Source: JAADHI01 sp964451325
Lineage (GTDB): Bacteria; Nitrospirota; Nitrospiria; SBBL01; JAADHI01
Direction: 5' to 3'
DNA: 64,000 nt
Assembly (NCBI GenBank): GCA_964451325.1
Contig: CAYVHO010000002.1
Location: 62,001 to 126,000, forward strand
A model generated the notes under the pieces. The model was not told the DNA's origin and ran no database searches. It was given only the letters and a program-made list of their open reading frames with translations. Below, piece after piece: positions 52,157-61,464 of the stretch (position 1 is the stretch's first letter; each line of letters opens with the position of its first letter). The position numbers were made by a program, and so were the translations under genes.

Positions 52157-52525
52157 CGGGGCATCTCTTTTTTTCAGTCTGATGACAAGCATTACACCGT
52201 ATGATGAAATTTTCTTGGGAAAATCCCATAGGCTCATCAATTGGCATGTCCTTCCCCTATTAATACCAAAAAAAGTCAAAAGAGTTTCCCCCGCCCATTC
52301 ATCTCCAGGGGCTCCCCCTGAATGATATCCAGCCGCTTAAACGGTCCTCACATTTTCAGACGAAACAACAAAAAACCTTTATTCCTCAGTTTGAATTTTT
52401 AGTAATACGTCATGCCCGCCTACGCGGGAATGACAACACTAAAATTTCAGTTTCCTCTATCAAACTGAGACACAAGCCCTTTGCTTGCCAATTCAAAGAC
52501 GCTATGATAGATTCTTCCAGCCAAA
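52157..52525. other. Gene-free stretch upstream of leuS
   Basis: No convincing gene on either strand. It holds one dispersed-type palindrome (52409-52434) and otherwise AT-rich sequence. I see no clear T-box leader for leuS and no strong promoter; the leuS ATG lacks a good Shine-Dalgarno sequence. Confidence 0.5.
52409..52434. repeat. Short palindromic repeat GTCAT...CCCGCnnnCGCGGG...ATGAC
   Basis: GTCATGCCCGCC, TA, CGCGGGAATGAC: arms pair with one mismatch. This GTCAT-CCCGC-GCGGG-ATGAC type of unit is dispersed in many bacterial genomes. A shorter relative with the shared core CCGCCT-CGCGGGA lies at 25654-25667, before gcvPB. Confidence 0.6.
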
Positions 52526-55024
52526 ATGGATAAATCATACACCCCAAAAGAGATCGAAACACGCTGGCAAAATGTCTGGGAAGCAGACAAAACCTTCAAG
52601 GTCTGCGAAAGCTCTGATCGCCCCAAATATTATGTGCTGGAGATGTTCCCTTACCCCTCCGGCCGTATCCACATGGGACATGTCCGGGTCTACGCCATCG
52701 GCGATGTCATCGCACGTTTTAAACGCATGCGGGGTTACAATGTGCTTCATCCCATGGGTTGGGATGCCTTTGGCCTTCCTGCTGAAAATGCCGCGATAAA
52801 AAACAAAGTCGCACCCGCCGACTGGACCCTACAAAACATCCGTGATATGCATGAACAAATGAAAGCCCTGGGTCTTTCATTTGACTGGGAACGTGAAGTC
52901 ACGACCTGCAAACCCGATTATTACCACTGGAACCAATGGCTCTTTATTCGTATGTTTGAGCGGGGTTTGGCCTATAAAAAAGAAGCCACGCTCAATTGGT
53001 GTCCCGATTGTGCAACGGTCTTGGCCAATGAACAAGTCGAAGAAGGGCTTTGCTGGCGTTGCGACACCCCGGTCACACAAAAAGCCCTTAATCAGTGGTT
53101 TTTTAAGATCACCGATTACGCCGAAGAACTGCTTGAAAGTTGTGAGCAACTCACGGGCTGGCCCGAACGTGTTTTGACGATGCAAAAAAACTGGATCGGG
53201 AAAAGCGAAGGCCTTGAGGTTAATTTCAAACTGGCAGACGGGGAGGATACCCTCAAAATTTTCACCACCCGTCCTGACACGCTTTATGGTGTGACCTTCA
53301 TGAGCATTGCGGCAGAACATCCCCTGCTGCAAAAAATTATGGCCGGACGTAAAGAAAAATCAGCGGTTGAAACCTTTCTCAAAAAGCTCAAAACACAGGA
53401 CACCACCATTCAAACCCGGGTGGATCAGGAAAAAGAAGGGGTGTTCACAGGGGCCTATGCACGACATCCTTTGACTGGAGCATGCATCCCCATCTGGGTC
53501 GCAAACTTTGTTTTAATGGGCTACGGCACAGGCATCGTCATGGCCGTACCTGCACACGATCAACGTGATTTTGAATTTGCCCAAAAATATGACTTGCCCA
53601 TAAAACGGGTCATTCAAAATACGGCTGAAAACTTGTCTCTGCCCTTGGAAATGGCTTACACAGAGGCCGCTGGCACATTGCTGGAATCGGGTCAATTTTC
53701 CGGGCTTTCACCCAAAGCCGCACAAGAAGCCATAAAAAGCTTTGTCGAGCGCGAAAAAATCGGAAAGCGCGAAATTCATTATCGTCTGCGAGATTGGGGG
53801 GTTTCACGTCAACGGTATTGGGGCACACCCATTCCCATGATTTACTGCGATGCCTGTGGCATCGTGCCCGTTCCCGAAAATGATTTGCCGATTACCCTTC
53901 CAAAAAATGTTGCCTTAGGGGAAGGTGGAAACCCTCTCTTAAAAGATTCAAAGTTTGTAAACACATCTTGCCCTAAGTGTCAGGCCCCTGCAAAACGCGA
54001 AACAGACACCATGGATACTTTTGTAGATTCTTCCTGGTATTTCCTGCGTTATACGTCCCCGAATGAGGGCGAAAAACCATTTGATCCGCGCATGGCCGAC
54101 CACTGGATGCCCGTGGATCAATACATCGGGGGCATAGAACATGCCGTGCTGCACTTACTCTATGCACGATTTTTTACAAAAGTCGTGCGAGACATGGGTC
54201 TTATTCAAATCGACGAACCCTTTAAAAGCCTGCTCACACAAGGCATGGTTATTAAAAACGGCGCAAAAATGTCCAAATCCAAAGGAAACGTCGTCGACCC
54301 CAAACATTTGATTGAAGCTTATGGTGCAGATACGGCCCGGCTTTTTTCACTTTTTGCCGCCCCGCCGGAAAAAGATTTAGAATGGAACGACGACGGCGTG
54401 CAAGGCAGCTTTCGTTTTTTGCAACGGGTTTGGAAACTCGTACACGAATATGTACGCACTCAGCCCAATATTGCATCGGATTTTGTGACAACTGATTTTT
54501 CAAAAGCGTCTTCCCGTGTGCGTAATTTACGTCGGCTCACCCACCAAACCATTAAAAAAGTGACCCTTGATATCGAATCCGGTTATCAATTTAATACCGC
54601 CATTGCCGCCCTCATGTCCTTTTATAACGGCCTCTCCCGTGACAACAGTGCGGGCCCCGCCACCGAAGAGCTCTCACTGCATGCCGCAGCCTATACGGAA
54701 GCCATCACTCAATTACTTCTCCTGCTTTCTCCCTTCACACCGCATTTGGCCGAGTCACTTTGGGAGAGTCTGGGGTATGCCCCTTCAATCATGGATGTCC
54801 CTTGGCCTGAGTATGATGAGAAGGTCATCGAAGAAGAAACAACTCAGGTCGTCGTGCAAATCAACGGAAAAGTGCGTCACCGTTTTAAAGCCTCAGCCGG
54901 TACCACAGACGCGGCCTTAAAAGAGCAGGCGCTTTCTGATCGCAAAGTTTTGTCGTGGATTGAAGGGAAAAATATCAAAAAAGTGTTTGTCATTAAGGGA
55001 AAGCTGATCAATATCGTTGTCTGA
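52526..55024 (+). CDS. leuS: Leucyl-tRNA synthetase
   Basis: 832 residues. MFPYPSGRIHMGHVRVYAIG carries HMGH (the class I HIGH motif). CP1 editing domain with the Thr-rich TTRPDTLYGVTF and GYGTGIVMAVPAHDQRDFEF. Catalytic KMSKSKGNVVDP near residue 575, then the anticodon-binding domain. A zinc-type CPDC...CWRC set lies near residue 160. Length is normal for bacterial LeuRS. It is followed by lptE two bases later and then holA, an arrangement common in several diderm phyla. Confidence 0.97.
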   Translation: MDKSYTPKEIETRWQNVWEADKTFKVCESSDRPKYYVLEMFPYPSGRIHMGHVRVYAIGDVIARFKRMRGYNVLHPMGWDAFGLPAENAAIKNKVAPADWTLQNIRDMHEQMKALGLSFDWEREVTTCKPDYYHWNQWLFIRMFERGLAYKKEATLNWCPDCATVLANEQVEEGLCWRCDTPVTQKALNQWFFKITDYAEELLESCEQLTGWPERVLTMQKNWIGKSEGLEVNFKLADGEDTLKIFTTRPDTLYGVTFMSIAAEHPLLQKIMAGRKEKSAVETFLKKLKTQDTTIQTRVDQEKEGVFTGAYARHPLTGACIPIWVANFVLMGYGTGIVMAVPAHDQRDFEFAQKYDLPIKRVIQNTAENLSLPLEMAYTEAAGTLLESGQFSGLSPKAAQEAIKSFVEREKIGKREIHYRLRDWGVSRQRYWGTPIPMIYCDACGIVPVPENDLPITLPKNVALGEGGNPLLKDSKFVNTSCPKCQAPAKRETDTMDTFVDSSWYFLRYTSPNEGEKPFDPRMADHWMPVDQYIGGIEHAVLHLLYARFFTKVVRDMGLIQIDEPFKSLLTQGMVIKNGAKMSKSKGNVVDPKHLIEAYGADTARLFSLFAAPPEKDLEWNDDGVQGSFRFLQRVWKLVHEYVRTQPNIASDFVTTDFSKASSRVRNLRRLTHQTIKKVTLDIESGYQFNTAIAALMSFYNGLSRDNSAGPATEELSLHAAAYTEAITQLLLLLSPFTPHLAESLWESLGYAPSIMDVPWPEYDEKVIEEETTQVVVQINGKVRHRFKASAGTTDAALKEQALSDRKVLSWIEGKNIKKVFVIKGKLINIVV

Positions 55025-55026
55025 AG

Positions 55027-55584
55027 ATGAAAAATTTAACACTAAAAAAACATCGGTTTTGGCCCTCTGTCATATTATTGATACTCGTTATTTCCCTCTC
55101 AGCCTGTCTCAGTCCTCAAAAAAATACGGACAATCAAACAGGTGCGACAGAATATCGCATCACAAAAGAGATCGTTATCCCACTCTTTCACAACGCGACT
55201 TTAGAACCCATCTTAGAAAAAGAACTCACCCGTATCTTCAAAGAAACTTTTTTTTCCCAGGGCTGGCAAATCCTGAATAAAAACACGGGCAGGGAAAAAA
55301 TATTGACCGGAAAGATTACAGCCTTTTCTGTCACACCAACGGCCTTGAGCCCGAGAGGTGGCGCACGGGCCTATCAAATAAAAATTCTAATGGATGTTCT
55401 CGTTCAAGGAGAAAAGGAAGGCGTCATTTTAAAAACAAAACTAGAAGGCATCTCAGACTATACGGCGCGTCCAAATACTGCGGCGGATCGTGCAGCAAAG
55501 AATCGTGCGATTCGGGAAGCCGCACGCGAGATGGCAGAAAGAGCAACGGCCTTTCTTGATTTGCCGCGGAAGAAAGCCCAATGA
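55027..55584 (+). CDS. lptE: LPS-assembly lipoprotein LptE
   Basis: 185 residues. Lipoprotein signal ending ISLSAC (Cys near 27). The mature domain shows VIPLFHNATLEPILEKELTR and a helical C-terminus, the LptE/RlpB type that plugs the LptD barrel in the outer membrane. The leuS-lptE-holA neighbourhood supports the call, since LptE diverges fast in sequence. Its end overlaps holA by four bases (ATGA). Confidence 0.88.
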   Translation: MKNLTLKKHRFWPSVILLILVISLSACLSPQKNTDNQTGATEYRITKEIVIPLFHNATLEPILEKELTRIFKETFFSQGWQILNKNTGREKILTGKITAFSVTPTALSPRGGARAYQIKILMDVLVQGEKEGVILKTKLEGISDYTARPNTAADRAAKNRAIREAAREMAERATAFLDLPRKKAQ

Positions 55585-56624
55585 CTTTTGAAGACGCACA
55601 AAGGCACCTTGCCCGTGCTCAGTTTTCACCACTCTATCTGATGACCGGAGACGAACCTTTTTTAATCGATACCCTGCTGGATCAGTTTTCAGACAAAGGA
55701 CTTGAGCCGGGAACACAAAGCTTTAACTTCAGTCGTCTACAAGGCAGCAACACAAGTGTCGAAGCCATTTTGGCGATTGCGAATACCTTTCCTATCAACA
55801 GCCCCCGTCGCATGATTTGGATTCATAATGCCGATCAGCTCAAAGATGAGCGTGGGCTTTTTTTGGGTTATTTTGCAAATCCAAGCGAAACAACGCTTTT
55901 GGTTTTTATCGCAGAAAAACCCGATATGCGAAAAAAGTTCTTTTCGACCTTAAAGAAGAAGGCAACGCTGATGCATTGCCCACGACCAAGAGACGGGGAG
56001 GTCCCGGCTTGGATTCGTCGCGCAGCAAAAAAAAATGGCTTGGATCTTTCTGAAGAAGTCACTTGGTTTTTAAAAGAACATCTGGGACGGGATTTACTGG
56101 CCATCCATCAGGAAATTGAAAAACTCGCGCTCTTTTGCGCCGGAGAAAATGGCTCAGAAACAAAAATCGTTTCTATCGAAATCGCTCAGGAAATTATTGG
56201 AGCGGGTCGAAGCCATACCATTTTTGAATTGACCGATGCCCTTGGAAATAAAAACGGAGAGAAAGCGCTCATTCTGCTGGGAAAATTGTTATCTGAAGGG
56301 GCACATCCACTTTTTATTCTAACAATGCTGGTCCGTCTGTGGCGACAAATGGCCATCGCAAAAACATTGATTGATTCCGGGCAGGCCCAGGCCGTGGCAA
56401 AACGCGTTCCCATGCCACCGAGCCTACTTCAGCGCTTTCTGCGACAACTCAAACAATGGCAACAAGATGAAATCCAAAAGGCCTTTGAACAAGCCCTTTC
56501 CGTCGATTCTCAATTAAAAGGCGGAAGCCTGCCTGCACGGATTGTATTAGAAACCCTCTTATTAGACCTCTGCCGCCCAAAAATTACAGAGAAACGACAC
56601 GATTACAGTCTTGCCTTTTTTTAA
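55581..56624 (+). CDS. holA: DNA polymerase III subunit delta
   Basis: 347 residues. LYLMTGDEPFLIDTLLDQFS at the start is the defining AAA-like N-terminus of HolA; the C-terminal collar helices include LSVDSQLKGGSLPARIVLET. Delta opens the sliding clamp in the clamp loader. Start overlaps the lptE stop. Normal length. Confidence 0.93.
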   Translation: MTFEDAQRHLARAQFSPLYLMTGDEPFLIDTLLDQFSDKGLEPGTQSFNFSRLQGSNTSVEAILAIANTFPINSPRRMIWIHNADQLKDERGLFLGYFANPSETTLLVFIAEKPDMRKKFFSTLKKKATLMHCPRPRDGEVPAWIRRAAKKNGLDLSEEVTWFLKEHLGRDLLAIHQEIEKLALFCAGENGSETKIVSIEIAQEIIGAGRSHTIFELTDALGNKNGEKALILLGKLLSEGAHPLFILTMLVRLWRQMAIAKTLIDSGQAQAVAKRVPMPPSLLQRFLRQLKQWQQDEIQKAFEQALSVDSQLKGGSLPARIVLETLLLDLCRPKITEKRHDYSLAFF

Positions 56625-56763
56625 ACAGAAGCGGCCCAAATAAAAGATGTTTCTATTTTTAAGCTGAATCGGGCTGAGAGATCGTCTAATTTGAAGAGAC
56701 AAAAATAGAAATGATGCCCAGGGACTTCAGAAAAAAAAGATCAAAAATTGTCTGTCATTCCCA

Positions 56764-56799
56764 TAAAAAAAGAAGCCCTGAAACAGATAGGACTTCTTT
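56764..56799 (-). terminator. Terminator of rpsT
   Basis: On the minus strand: AAAGAAGTCCT, a ten-base loop, AGGGCTTCTTT with one bulge, then a T-run. It lies just downstream of the rpsT stop. The complement could also end holA transcription. Confidence 0.75.
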
Positions 56800-56827
56800 G
56801 ATCATTCATGGTGAAGGGGAGAAACGT

Positions 56828-57118
56828 TTATTCTGCCACTGTTTCCGGCGCAGGGGAAATCACGCGCATTGCTTCTGCAGACAGACGAGAAATCTTTCGA
56901 GAAACACGACCTTTGGGCAGCACACCTTTCGAAGCCGCACGGTCCAACCGAGAACACACGTCTTTCAATGCCACTTTTACGGTCTCAACTTCATGCGTTA
57001 TAATCGCCGAGTTGAATTTCTTCACTGCGGTTCTTACGGCTGAATTAACGGAACGATTTCTAAGACGTCTTTTCTCTGACTGCCGCGCCCTCTTGAGGGC
57101 GGATGGGTGATTTGCCAA
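56828..57118 (-). CDS. rpsT: 30S ribosomal protein S20
   Basis: 96 residues. I take the TTG at 57118 as start: it has a perfect GGAGGT six bases upstream and gives (M)ANHPSALKRARQSEKRRLRN, the normal S20 beginning. An ATG 14 codons upstream would add a non-conserved extension and cover that ribosome-binding site. S20 is a helical primary 16S-binding protein. rpsT translation from a non-AUG start is known in Escherichia coli (UUG) and limits its own expression. The C-terminus (SPAPETVAE) is a short extension. Confidence 0.93.
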   Translation of the reverse strand: MANHPSALKRARQSEKRRLRNRSVNSAVRTAVKKFNSAIITHEVETVKVALKDVCSRLDRAASKGVLPKGRVSRKISRLSAEAMRVISPAPETVAE

Positions 57119-57146
57119 GTGATTACCTCCAAATTTTAAAAGAGCT

Positions 57147-57176
57147 CTTATAATACGCACCCTTATGGAAAGTCAA
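57147..57176 (-). promoter_or_regulatory. Promoter of rpsT
   Basis: Minus strand: TTGACT (57176-57171), 18-base spacer, TATAAG (57152-57147). The -35 lies inside the first codons of the divergent murJ. Transcription would start about 20 bases before the rpsT ribosome-binding site. Confidence 0.55.
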
Positions 57177-58772
57177 GAAAAAAGCCCCACACAAACAGGA
57201 GAGATTGAAGGGCGTATCGCAAAATCCGCAGGAGTTGTCGCCATCGGCACCTTTTCAAGTCGCATTCTTGGGTTTATTCGTGACATGATTTTGGCCAGTG
57301 CCTTCGGGGCTTCAAGTGTCGCCGATGCCTTTTATGTTGCATTTAGAATCCCCAACTTCCTGAGAGAATTATTTGCAGAAGGTTCAATGTCTGCGGCATT
57401 TGTCCCTGTTTTTTCAGAACATTTAACGCTAAAGGGGAAAGAAGAAGCCAAAAAACTGGCGCGCGCGACTTTTACAATTCTCTCGCTAATGACCACGGCT
57501 GTCGTCATCGTCGGAATCGGCTTTTCGCCCCAAATTATCAGCGTGATCGCCAGGGGCTTTTTAGATGATCCCGAAAAATTTGAACTGACGATACTGCTCA
57601 CACGGATGATGTTTCCCTTTCTCTTGTTTATTTCCTGTTCCGCACTCACCATGGGGGTCTTAAATAGTTTACATCGTTTTGGACCACCTGCATTTTCATC
57701 CGCAGCTTACAACCTCGTCAACATCGCAACACTACTACTCCTGGGCCCTTATTTCCAAGAACCCGTCTTTGCTGCTGCCATTGGGGTGACGCTCGGAGGT
57801 TTAGCTCAATTCTTAATGCAACTCCCCGCTTTACGGAGAGAAGGTTTTTCCATCGCCCCGATAAGACCCCTTCTGCCCTTACATCGAGGTGTGGTCAAAA
57901 TGGGACATCTCATCCTGCCCACAATTGTCGGGCTTTCTGTGACACAGGTCAATTTGTTGGTCAATACGTTTTTGGCCTCTTTTCTGTCTCTGGGCAGCGT
58001 GAGCTATCTCTATTATGGAATGCGGCTCATCCACTTTCCGCTGGGCATCTTTGCTGTGGCGCTTTCGACGGCCCTCTTGCCCACCCTTTCAACACAGGCC
58101 GCAAAAAAAGATTTTACCGCCTTAAGCCAGTCTTTTTCTTTTGGACTGCGTCTCGTTTTTTTTATTACCTTTCCCGCATTGATGGGACTTATCTTATTCC
58201 GGGTTCCGATTGTAAAAACCCTTTTTGAACGAGGTGCTTTTGATCACACAGCCACCCTCGGCACGGCGGATGCTTTATTCTTTTATGCCCTGGGTCTCTG
58301 GGCTTTTGCAGGGATTCGCATTGTTGTCCCCGTTTTTTATGCAATGCAGGATACAAAAACGCCCGTAAAAATTGGGATTGCGACGATGCTGCTCAACCTC
58401 ATCCTAAATCTATTGCTCATGGGACCGATGCAACATCGCGGCCTGGCCCTCGCAACTTCACTGGCTGCCATCTTCAACTTTCTCTCGCTTTTGTTCGTTT
58501 TAAAACGAAAGATTCACTGGGCCGATGGTAAACGCATCATGCGATCACATCTAAACGTTGTGTTCGCATCCCTCATTATCCTGATTCCGGCCTACTGGAT
58601 TTCAGAACAGATTGACTGGCAAACAGAAACGACATCCTGGGCGATAAAAACGGGATCGCTTGCCGCAACAATCATGCTGAGCACTTTTGGGTATTTTGTC
58701 GTACAGCACCTGCTTAAAAGCGAAGAATTGCGTTTTTTAAGAGGAATGATTCAAAAACGCCTGAAACGATAA
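57165..58772 (+). CDS. murJ: Lipid II flippase MurJ
   Basis: 535 residues, about 14 membrane helices, MVF/MATE-like. GTFSSRILGFIRDMILASAF near the N-terminus with the conserved Arg residues, AFYVAFRIPNFLRELFAEGSMSAAF straddling helix 2, and later PLGIFAVALSTALLPTLS are family hallmarks. It flips lipid II for peptidoglycan synthesis. Divergent from rpsT with overlapping promoter sequence. The ATG is only about ten bases from a TATAAT-like hexamer, so a short leader is possible. Confidence 0.95.
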   Translation: MESQEKSPTQTGEIEGRIAKSAGVVAIGTFSSRILGFIRDMILASAFGASSVADAFYVAFRIPNFLRELFAEGSMSAAFVPVFSEHLTLKGKEEAKKLARATFTILSLMTTAVVIVGIGFSPQIISVIARGFLDDPEKFELTILLTRMMFPFLLFISCSALTMGVLNSLHRFGPPAFSSAAYNLVNIATLLLLGPYFQEPVFAAAIGVTLGGLAQFLMQLPALRREGFSIAPIRPLLPLHRGVVKMGHLILPTIVGLSVTQVNLLVNTFLASFLSLGSVSYLYYGMRLIHFPLGIFAVALSTALLPTLSTQAAKKDFTALSQSFSFGLRLVFFITFPALMGLILFRVPIVKTLFERGAFDHTATLGTADALFFYALGLWAFAGIRIVVPVFYAMQDTKTPVKIGIATMLLNLILNLLLMGPMQHRGLALATSLAAIFNFLSLLFVLKRKIHWADGKRIMRSHLNVVFASLIILIPAYWISEQIDWQTETTSWAIKTGSLAATIMLSTFGYFVVQHLLKSEELRFLRGMIQKRLKR

Positions 58773-58808
58773 GGACAAAAAAAGAAACAGGAAGACTTAG
58801 AAAGAAGT

Positions 58809-59729
58809 CTAAGCGGTTAACTGAAGATCCTGATAGGCAGAGCGACAGACAGGCGAAGACGCCGGCATCGGCATATCAACAATGCGCCAGGCCTTTTTAT
58901 TTTCGGCGATGGCTTGTACCAACTTTGCGTGCAGTTTGTGTCCAGAACAATGTGCTTCAACATGACCCAAGATGGGTTTACCCAGCATCATAAAATCACC
59001 AATCAGATCCAGGACTTTATGTCGGACAAACTCGTCAGAATAGCGCAGGCCTTTTTCATTGAGGATTTCATCCTTGCCAACAACAATGGTGTTGTCCAGC
59101 GAGCCCCCCAAAGCAAGACCTTGTTCTTTCAAAAAATCGTAATCTTTCAAAAAACCAAAGGTTCTCGCAGAGGACAATTCTCCAATAAAAGCACTTCGGC
59201 TATGCCAGTAATGATAGGACTGCTTTGAAATAAGCGGATGGGCAAAATCAATATGACACGAAACCTCGAAAGCAGAACTCGGATGCATGGTCACAGATTT
59301 ACCCTGCTCTGAAACCGTCACTGGTTTCAGAATTTCGATAAAAGACCGTTTTCTATTTTGCTCAAGCAAACCCGCTTTTTGAAGCAGTGAGACAAAGGGA
59401 AAAGCGCTTCCATCCAGCGCAGGGACTTCCGAAGCATTCAACTCAATCACAAGATTGTCGATTTCCATGGCAGAAACCGCAGCGAGCAAATGTTCGACCG
59501 TTTGTACGGTCGCGCCCTCTGCTTCCAGAACGGTTGCGAAATGAGAAGGAACAACATGCTTGGCATTCGCAGGAATCTTAATTCCTCCCAAATCCTTGCG
59601 AACAAAAACGATGCCTTCTCCTTTGCCTGCCGGGACCAAGGACATTTGAATTTGCTTTCCGGAGTGAAGCCCAATCCCAGTGCAAGAAACTGTTTTTTTG
59701 ATCGTCTTTTCTAACATGCCATTCGCCAT
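58809..59729 (-). CDS. lpxC: UDP-3-O-acyl-N-acetylglucosamine deacetylase
   Basis: About 302-306 residues, depending on which of two in-frame ATG codons (59729 or 59717) is used. TIKKTVSCTGIGLHSGKQIQ at the start, the zinc His in TVEHLLAAVSAMEIDN, HPLISKQSYHY, ARTFGFLKDYDFLKEQGLALG, and the second zinc site HKVLDLIGDFMMLG are all present. LpxC commits UDP-GlcNAc precursors to lipid A. It is convergent with murJ. Confidence 0.96.
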   Translation of the reverse strand: MANGMLEKTIKKTVSCTGIGLHSGKQIQMSLVPAGKGEGIVFVRKDLGGIKIPANAKHVVPSHFATVLEAEGATVQTVEHLLAAVSAMEIDNLVIELNASEVPALDGSAFPFVSLLQKAGLLEQNRKRSFIEILKPVTVSEQGKSVTMHPSSAFEVSCHIDFAHPLISKQSYHYWHSRSAFIGELSSARTFGFLKDYDFLKEQGLALGGSLDNTIVVGKDEILNEKGLRYSDEFVRHKVLDLIGDFMMLGKPILGHVEAHCSGHKLHAKLVQAIAENKKAWRIVDMPMPASSPVCRSAYQDLQLTA

Positions 59730-59911
59730 TTCCTTGAATCCTCTTACAAGCTTCGGTGTGTTTTTGTCGTCTGGATTTCAATAAAGCAAGTAGCATGCCA
59801 AATAAATGTCCGCAAATAAGACACAGCAAGACATTTATTATCAATGACTTATGTAAAAAAATTAAAGTTTAATTTCAGATTTTGATCGGCTGTTGTAAAA
59901 AAAATACACGC

Positions 59912-59941
59912 AAAAAAACCACCTGTTGTATTTAAACAACA
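59912..59941 (-). terminator. Possible terminator downstream of tRNA-Lys
   Basis: Minus strand: TGTTGT, loop TTAAAT, ACAACA, a five-base gap, then seven T. The stem is short (six pairs) and AT-rich, so this is tentative. It lies about 50 bases past the tRNA 3' end. Confidence 0.35.
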
Positions 59942-59989
59942 ACTTTAGGGCAAGAAATTGAAGAAGGAGGGTCTGAGAAAAAATGAAAA

Positions 59990-60062
59990 TGAGCCGCCTC
60001 GGGATCGAACCGAGGACACTCGCCTTAAAAGGGCGATGCTCTACCAACTGAGCTAGCGGCTC
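59990..60062 (-). tRNA. tRNA-Lys (anticodon TTT)
   Basis: Minus-strand cloverleaf: acceptor GAGCCGC/GCGGCTC, D-arm GCTCAGTTGGTAGAGC, anticodon stem TCGCC/GGCGA with loop CTTTTAA, T-arm with GGTTCGATCC. Discriminator A; CCA is not encoded, unlike the Ser and Arg tRNAs in this window. Confidence 0.95.
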
Positions 60063-60276
60063 GTCTTTAAAAATGACGTGATTTTTACCATTTTCCCGAA
60101 TTGACTGTCAACTGTGTTCTCTTGTCTTAGTGGGAACCAAGCGTATTATTTTTTGTGTATTGGTTTTTGCTCAGCTTGCCCGACTCAATACTTATGCTGG
60201 ATACAGCTTTTCAGCAGAAGAAATTTTGGAGAAATTTGTGACCGCTTTTGCATCCCTTCTGGAATGTTCAAAACAA

Positions 60277-60699
60277 TTAAGTCAAACGGGACAGAATATT
60301 TTTGCAAACCTGAACCAACTGTTTTTGTTCTATGGCACTCAGTTTAATTCTACATTTCATATCTTCAAATACATGTGATGTTTTGCTTTTCAAGCACTTA
60401 CCTAATTTAGTAAGCCTAATCACTTTAGCCCTTTTATCTAAATGCGACGGCTTGATTTTGATATATTCCTTACTTTCCAGCCTTCTCAAAATCGCAGTTA
60501 ATGTTGCCGCACCAAGAAGAGTTTGTCCGGTCAATTCTTTGATGGAAACAGAATCTTTATTCCATAAACTCATCATGACCAAGAATTGAGGGTACGTAAG
60601 CTCAAACGCATTTAGATGAGGACGATACTCTCGGATCATTGCGTTGGATGCTGAGTACAAAGAAAAACACACCATTTCTTTAAAATCGAAAAAGAGCAA
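60277..60699 (-). CDS. MarR-family transcriptional regulator
   Basis: 140 residues. The winged helix is clear: LTYPQFLVMMSLWNKDSVSI, then LTGQTLLGAATLTAILRRLE (recognition helix) and IKIKPSHLDKRAKVIRLTKL (wing with DxR). The C-terminal dimer helix follows. Members usually repress a neighbouring gene and respond to small phenolics or oxidants. The nearest candidate target is the truncated cupin gene that starts divergently at its 5' end, so its real target may be lost or elsewhere. Confidence 0.85.
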   Translation of the reverse strand: MLFFDFKEMVCFSLYSASNAMIREYRPHLNAFELTYPQFLVMMSLWNKDSVSIKELTGQTLLGAATLTAILRRLESKEYIKIKPSHLDKRAKVIRLTKLGKCLKSKTSHVFEDMKCRIKLSAIEQKQLVQVCKNILSRLT

Positions 60700-60908
60700 T
60701 TGTTTTTGAATTCAGTCCAGGCTCAAAATTCCCAGGGATTGATAAACATGGACCAGGGCCTGAACAAATATACGTGATATCTGGCATCTTTAACGATGGG
60801 AAAAATGACCATGATGAGGGGAGCTTTATTCACAATCCCATGGGAACGGCACATATTCCACAGTCATCAAACGGTTGCGTGGTACTGATTACATTTCCAG
60901 AGGGTTAA
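60696..60908 (+). pseudogene. Truncated cupin (ChrR-like) gene remnant
   Basis: About 70 codons open to a TAA: VFEFSPGSKFPGIDKHGPGP, then EQIYVISGIFNDG, the DEGSFIHNPMGTAHIPQSS second cupin motif and a final ITFPEG. This is the C-terminal half of a one-domain ChrR-type cupin, where a typical protein reads GGEEILVLEGVF at the same place. No start codon or N-terminal half exists: the sequence runs back into the MarR gene start. Typical metal-site histidines are only partly present. Confidence 0.55.
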
Positions 60909-60967
60909 TGCGTCCCCTGAAAAAAAAATCATAACTTGATAAGAGATTCCTTCATGAAGCACCCTCT

Positions 60968-61273
60968 TTAGAGATAATGTCCCTGATATTGAGAATTTTC
61001 TTTTTCAGGGGACGCCGACATTTTAATATCGCCAAATTTTTCTTCGTAACGTCTGATATTTTCTTGCAGGGCGTGCAGGAGCCGTTTCGTGTGGATGGGA
61101 TTGCTTAAAATACGGGCGCGGACTTTTGCTTTCGGGGCCTGAGGTTGAATAAAGACAAAATCGAGCACGAACTCGGTTTCATTGTGTGCCATTAAAGCCA
61201 GATTGCTGTAAATACCTTGGGATGTTGCATCGTCAATCTCAATTTGAATTTGAACGGGTTGTGTGTCGGACAT
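60968..61273 (-). CDS. DUF3467 family protein
   Basis: 101 residues from the ATG with GAGGGAG upstream (MSDTQPVQIQIEIDDATSQG). Signature pieces are GIYSNLALMAHNETEFVLDF and KVRARILSNPIHTKRLLHAL, then a helical NIRRYEEKFGDI. DUF3467 is a small, widely conserved cytoplasmic family of unknown function. An ATG 13 codons upstream exists but is less well placed. It stands alone between unrelated genes. Confidence 0.88.
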   Translation of the reverse strand: MSDTQPVQIQIEIDDATSQGIYSNLALMAHNETEFVLDFVFIQPQAPKAKVRARILSNPIHTKRLLHALQENIRRYEEKFGDIKMSASPEKENSQYQGHYL

Positions 61274-61464
61274 GGTCTCCCTCTCGATTAAGTGTCGGGG
61301 TTGATTTTCCAAGCGCTTGAGCCATATCTAAGTACCCAAAAAACCCTACAAAGTCAATTGAAGCAGTGCATCTGGCTTTAAGAACCCCATATTCAGGTGG
61401 GATGCGGCTTGACCTCTTTTTCCCCCTACAGTAGAGTGAGTCGCGAGCGTAAGGGGAAAGAGAG

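Noticed and set aside
56648..56713. Inverted repeat TTTCTATTTTT ... AAAAATAGAAA downstream of holA
   Set aside because: The loop of about 44 bases is too long for an intrinsic terminator and no T-run follows; possible chance pairing in AT-rich sequence.
60130..60378. Plus-strand frame with a signal-peptide-like start (TKRIIFCVLVFAQLARLNTYA)
   Set aside because: Its last third lies antisense in the MarR gene, there is no ribosome-binding site and the tail is not protein-like. At most a truncated remnant; not supported as a gene.
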